Part shown: in pieces, positions 60,910-64,000 of the stretch
Layout of the letters: the number at the start of each line of letters is the position of its first letter
Numbering within the stretch: position 1 is the first letter of the stretch
From: Streptomyces sp. SDr-06
GTDB lineage: Bacteria; Actinomycetota; Actinomycetes; Streptomycetales; Streptomycetaceae
Direction of reading: 5' to 3'
DNA length: 64,000 nt
Assembly: GCF_003324565.1 (NCBI RefSeq)
Contig: NZ_QOLA01000026.1
Location: forward strand, 35,086 to 99,085
Notes under the pieces: model-generated
The model's database searches: none
The model's input: only the letters and a program-made list of their open reading frames with translations
Told to the model about the DNA's origin: nothing
Program-made: the position numbers and the translations under genes

Positions 60910-61046
60910 CCAAGCCGACAGTCACACCAACACCCGCTTTTGTTAGGACCTCTTAATGTCCCGGTACTTCGCATGGGGGGCTGTGCCTGGGGACTTTCTT
61001 CACTTTCGCTGCCTCGCCATGCCTTCATCTGCGAGTCGGAGTACGT

Positions 61047-61372
61047 GTGACGATCACGAAGAGGCATTTGCTGCGCAGCATCCTGGGAACGGCGGTCGCG
61101 CCCACGCTGGCACTCGGACTGGTGGGGCCCTCAATCCTGGTGGCTCCGCCGGCCTTTGCCGCAACGATCGAGGCGCAGCCGTGGGGGGGGCGGCCACCGA
61201 GCTGACTGACGGGTCGGCGACGGAGAGCGTGGTCGACGTCAAAACCGCCAAGGACGGGGCCGCGGTGGCCCTTTGGTACCGCACGGCGAAGGACAGGTCG
61301 AGCCGGTCCCTCCTGGTCGCGGTCCGTCTTGCGGCCAAGTCGACCTGGGGAGCCCCGCAGACCCTGTTCACC
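61047..61372 (+). pseudogene. Frameshifted remnant of a secreted BNR/FG-GAP-like protein
   Basis: GTG 61047 (CGGAG 5 nt upstream) encodes KRHLLRSILGTAVAP and a signal peptide ending AFAA, then the frame breaks at a run of eight G (61183-61190). In the next frame similarity continues: AATELTDGSATESVVDVKTAK and VALWYRTAKDRSSRSLLVAVR, typical of streptomycete secreted repeat proteins. The sequence stops abruptly at ~61372 where a recombinase fragment begins. Confidence 0.65.
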
Positions 61373-61374
61373 TC

Positions 61375-62058
61375 TACCTTCGAGGTGCCCCTCACCGACA
61401 AAGAAGCCCGCGCCTGCCTCACCGCCACCGACGGCCACCGGCTCAGCTCACTGTTCGAACTCGCCGTGTGCACCGGGCTCCGCAGAGAAGAACTCCTCAG
61501 CCTGCGCTGGGAAGACCTCGACTCGGCCGACGGCACCGCCAGCATCCGCCGCAACCTCCAGCGCACTCCCACCGGCGGCCTGACCGCCCTCCCCACCAAA
61601 ACGGTCGGCTCGCACGCCGCATCGCCCTCCCGGCCCCTGCCAGCTCTCACTCCGTGCCCACCGGGGGGCGGCAGGCTCAGGAGAAAGTCGGCGCGGGCTG
61701 GGTGGACAGCAGCCGCGCCTTCACCCGGTCCGACGGGCACTCCATCGAACCCGCCACTCTCACCCGCCACTTCAATGCGAACCTCCGCCGCGCCCACCTC
61801 CGCCAGATCCGCTTCCACGACCTGCGACACTCGACCGCGACCAACCTCCTAGAGCAAGGCGTCGAACTCGTTGTCATCGAGGAACTCCCAGGCCACGCCC
61901 ACATCGGCGTCACCGCCACCGTCTACGCACACTTTCGACTCCGCCTCCAGCGCGACGCCATTGACACCCTCAGCACGGTCCTCGACGGCCCGACAGGTGC
62001 CAAGGCAGATGGGCTCGACGGCGATGCACTACCAGCCCACGCTGCTCTCGTCCGTTGA
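61375..62058 (+). pseudogene. Tyrosine recombinase (integrase) C-terminal remnant, frameshifted
   Basis: Catalytic domain only: PLTDKEARACLTATDGHRLSSLFELAVCTGLRREELLSLRWEDLD carries the first Arg; a frame change near 61608-61615 is needed to continue into DSSRAFTRSDGHSIEPATLTRHFNANL and HDLRHSTATNLLEQGVELVVIEELPGHAHIGVTATVYAHF (HxxR, GH, Tyr). The N-terminal DNA-binding domain is missing and the fragment is fused to the secreted-protein remnant. Remnant of a lost integrative element. Confidence 0.8.
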
Positions 62059-62089
62059 CGTTGCCGTCAACTACTGCCGTCCCTCATGC

Positions 62090-62124
62090 AGAAGCCCCAC
62101 CAGGAGTCACCTGGCGGGGCTTCT
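62090..62124. terminator. Strong terminator hairpin
   Basis: Stem AGAAGCCCC / GGGGCTTCT with a second inner stem CCAGG / CCTGG, loop AGTCA, followed by GTTTG. Between the recombinase remnant and the minus-strand immunity gene. Confidence 0.75.
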
Positions 62125-62157
62125 GTTTGCTCGTGTTACGAAATGATTGACACTCTG

Positions 62158-62523
62158 CTACCGCGTCCAGACGACGCATTGCGGCAGCACGCCGTCCTCC
62201 CAGAGTTGGTCGAGCCTAGCGAAGAGCCTGGGCAGGCTGGTGTCGAACTGTTCCCACGCCGCCGGGTCCAACTCCCGCCATGGATCCGAGATGGTCAGAC
62301 CGGGCGGCAGAGGGCCGGTTGAGCCAGACATCTTGCGGCATGCAGCACACCACGTGTAGCTGATTACTGCGGGGCGATTCGCGTGTTTCGTATTTCTGAG
62401 GTAGGTGCGAACCGAAACCTCTCCACACGACGGGCAAAGCCACTCTGACTGGTCTCGGAGGAAATTTCGATCTCTCCCGAGCGCCTCTACTTCCGAGGGA
62501 GTGAAGCGCGTTAGCTGAATCAT
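62158..62523 (-). CDS. probable immunity protein with zinc ribbon
   Basis: 121 residues. Two CxxC pairs, WLCPSCGEVSVRTYL and YTWCAACRKMSGS, suggest a zinc-ribbon; the rest is acidic/aromatic and not recognised. ATG 62523 overlaps the toxin stop as ATGA and has GAAGGA upstream, so it is translationally coupled to the RHS/HINT toxin gene, the classic position of a polymorphic-toxin immunity gene. The base composition is lower in GC than neighbours. Specific family unknown. Confidence 0.72.
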   Translation of the reverse strand: MIQLTRFTPSEVEALGRDRNFLRDQSEWLCPSCGEVSVRTYLRNTKHANRPAVISYTWCAACRKMSGSTGPLPPGLTISDPWRELDPAAWEQFDTSLPRLFARLDQLWEDGVLPQCVVWTR

Positions 62524-64000
62524 GAACCCGTCCTTCGACTGAAAACGCCGAGCATAGCTTGCCCGAATTCCTCCGCAGCGGACTCTGTTCCACCCATGGA
62601 TCCTGGCCAAGTGGCATACATCCGGTGATGATGGATCTCGTGGAAGATCGTGGCCACAGCCGTATCCATATCAGCCAGTCCCATGTTGGAGATCTGAATT
62701 ACCGGACGTCCTCGCGGGCCCAGATTCGGCATCCCATTGCCGTCGTGCGGGCTGTTCCCGTAGGCAGGCAGACCATCTCCTGCAGTGCGAATCTCTGGCA
62801 CGTGCACAATGTCGTACTGGGAAACGCTCATGTCAGCCCTGCCCAGTGCCATTTTGACCTGCTTAATGCTAACGGCAGCGCCGTTCTTCCCTCCGGGGGC
62901 ACTCTGGGGATCCACATTGCAGTTGTGAACCAGGACCGGCGTGGCCCCCGCTAGCACATAGTACGTGTGGATGTGCTCAACGGTCAGGTTGTACGTAGTA
63001 ACGGCCCGGTGATAGCTGCGTACGCCGACGACCCTGATCACGGCACCATCCGACTGGCGCAGTCGTTCGCCAAGCTTCAGTTCGGCTGCGTCTACCCACT
63101 GTTTGCGGCTGGCGTCCCAGTACGGGTGGTGCTGGGTGGAGGTGATTGTCTGGTCGCCGGTGGGGGTGTGGACCGTGGTGTCGGTGAAGTCCTTGTCGGT
63201 CAGGGTGACTTCGACGTGGGTGACCTTGTCCGGCTTGGTGGTGTTGGTGAGCGGGTCCGTGGCCTGGACCGTGTCGCCGACCTTGACCTGGTCGATCGGG
63301 ATGGCGGCGCCACTGGCGAGGAGTACCGTCGTCGGGGCGGGGAAGCTGTTGCAGCCTCCTGACGACGCTGGGGCTTCCTGTCTTCCAGCGGCCAGGCCGC
63401 CTCCCTCGCTGCTGGCGGCTGCGGCGCCGGCTTCGCCTTCGCCTGCTGCCTTGCCGGCGCCGCCCTTCGCTGCCTTGGCCGCCTTGGCCGCGCCGGCGAC
63501 CACAGCAGCGCCCGCGCCCGTCACAGTTATCGCCTCGGCGCCTGCGCTGACGGCGGCTCCCACGACCGCTGTGGTCATTCCGAATTCCGCACCTGTCGCG
63601 AATCCGTCTGCCGCTGCCACGAGTACGCCGGCACATGCTCCTGCCGTAGCGGCTATGCATCCGACGACCACCGAGACAACGACCACGGTGATGGCGATCT
63701 CCACGACGTGGTCGGCGGCCCAGTCAAGGGCCTTGTCCCACAAATGGTGGTGCTTCTTCGGCTTCGGCTTGCTGACGTATGTCGTCTTCGGCTTCGGCTT
63801 GTCGTTGGTTGTGGCCCGGTTGCCGTCGGTGTTGGCCGTGCCGTCGGTGTTCCAGTCGTCGGGGTAGCAGGCCGCGCCGCCCTCGCCGCACATCTGCATC
63901 AGGCCGGTCGGGTCGCTGCTGGTGACCGGGGTGTTGCCCGAGTAGGCGTAGCCGTTGATGGACTGGGGGTTGGTCGGGTCGAGGATCGGGTCGACGGAGA
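62520..64000 (-). CDS. RHS/polymorphic toxin C-terminal region with HINT and HEIHH metallopeptidase-like domain (partial)
   Basis: The frame is open to the window edge (the true start is outside). Visible parts: RHS-core end PTNPQSINGYAYSGNTPVTSSDPTGLM, a linker with transmembrane/Ala-rich segment (ITVVVVSVVVGCIAATAGA), a pretoxin HINT domain starting CNSFPAPTTVLLASG and ending VLAGATPVLVHNCN, then a ~150-residue toxin tip with the zinc motif FHEIHHHR and downstream ESAAEEF. HINT release plus a zincin domain is typical of contact-dependent polymorphic toxins. The stop overlaps the downstream ATG (ATGA) of a likely immunity gene. Confidence 0.85.
   Translation of the reverse strand, partial: SVDPILDPTNPQSINGYAYSGNTPVTSSDPTGLMQMCGEGGAACYPDDWNTDGTANTDGNRATTNDKPKPKTTYVSKPKPKKHHHLWDKALDWAADHVVEIAITVVVVSVVVGCIAATAGACAGVLVAAADGFATGAEFGMTTAVVGAAVSAGAEAITVTGAGAAVVAGAAKAAKAAKGGAGKAAGEGEAGAAAASSEGGGLAAGRQEAPASSGGCNSFPAPTTVLLASGAAIPIDQVKVGDTVQATDPLTNTTKPDKVTHVEVTLTDKDFTDTTVHTPTGDQTITSTQHHPYWDASRKQWVDAAELKLGERLRQSDGAVIRVVGVRSYHRAVTTYNLTVEHIHTYYVLAGATPVLVHNCNVDPQSAPGGKNGAAVSIKQVKMALGRADMSVSQYDIVHVPEIRTAGDGLPAYGNSPHDGNGMPNLGPRGRPVIQISNMGLADMDTAVATIFHEIHHHRMYATWPGSMGGTESAAEEFGQAMLGVFSRRTGS

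Larger units (their letters stand above)
57654..60952 (-). mobile_element. IS5-family insertion sequence carrying a group II intron
   Basis: Ends with 14-bp perfect inverted repeats GAGGTCCTAACAAA (57654-57667) and TTTGTTAGGACCTC (60939-60952), flanked on both sides by TTA, the probable 3-bp target duplication. The transposase (minus strand) is made by a -1 frameshift and is split by a 2420-nt group II intron; without the intron the element is 879 bp, the normal size for IS5 (IS427-group) elements. Confidence 0.9.

Overview
The window is very GC-rich, strongly GC3-biased actinobacterial DNA with GTG starts, frequent 4-nt ATGA/GTGA overlaps, AGGAGG-type ribosome sites, several leaderless-looking promoters and a few rare TTA (bldA-type) codons. 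Gene content (EfeUOB, BlaI/M56 pair, ECF42-DGPF pair, secreted CsxA-like glucosaminidase with a ROK repressor, darcynin, LAXTG surface protein, RHS toxin) fits Streptomyces or a close relative. It looks like chromosomal accessory-rich DNA; no rRNA, tRNA or CRISPR array was found.

Layout. 1-1.7 kb: end of a sugar operon (RmlC-like epimerase, class III aminotransferase). 1.8-6.7 kb: PAP2 phosphatase, FMN-type glutamate-synthase-like protein, methyltransferase, pirin. 7-10.5 kb: a BlaI-type regulon (MGDG-synthase-like glycosyltransferase, polysaccharide deacetylase, BlaI, short M56 peptidase) with two matching operators. 10.5-14 kb: iron uptake efeB and a fused efeU-efeO behind a DmdR/IdeR-type iron box. 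14-26.6 kb: membrane and stand-alone enzymes, an ArsR/GNAT pair divergent from an MFS pump, a rhomboid-like protein with a TTA codon, SDR, flavoprotein reductase, thioredoxin and a small secreted protein.

27-36.6 kb is the most striking region: one co-directional cluster encoding a secreted Agd3/PelA-like polysaccharide deacetylase, a PelF-like GT4 glycosyltransferase, a polytopic membrane protein, two nucleotide-sugar SDRs, a sugar nucleotidyltransferase, a spherulin-4 (GH135-like) protein and a GH114-like lipoprotein. This parts list parallels the fungal galactosaminogalactan cluster and bacterial pel operons, so I infer a galactosamine-rich exopolysaccharide pathway. TTA codons in two of its genes suggest developmental (bldA) control.

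36.6-48 kb: AEC transporter, aldehyde dehydrogenase, thiolase, LacI regulator, alpha/beta hydrolase, small NfeD-like protein plus flotillin, and an APC permease. 47-51.4 kb: a ROK regulator with two near-identical 17-bp operators, one upstream of the permease/ROK divergent pair and one upstream of a secreted exo-beta-D-glucosaminidase (GH2). 51.3-57.4 kb: ECF42 sigma factor with DGPF protein, NmrA-like reductase, darcynin behind a seven-unit 13-nt tandem repeat, GNAT, sirtuin, LAETG surface protein.

57.6-64 kb is mobile and decayed DNA: an IS5-family element whose transposase gene is split by a complete group II intron with maturase, then a frameshifted secreted-protein remnant joined to a frameshifted tyrosine-recombinase remnant, then a zinc-ribbon probable immunity gene overlapping the end of an RHS/HINT polymorphic toxin with an HEIHH metallopeptidase-like tip that runs off the window.
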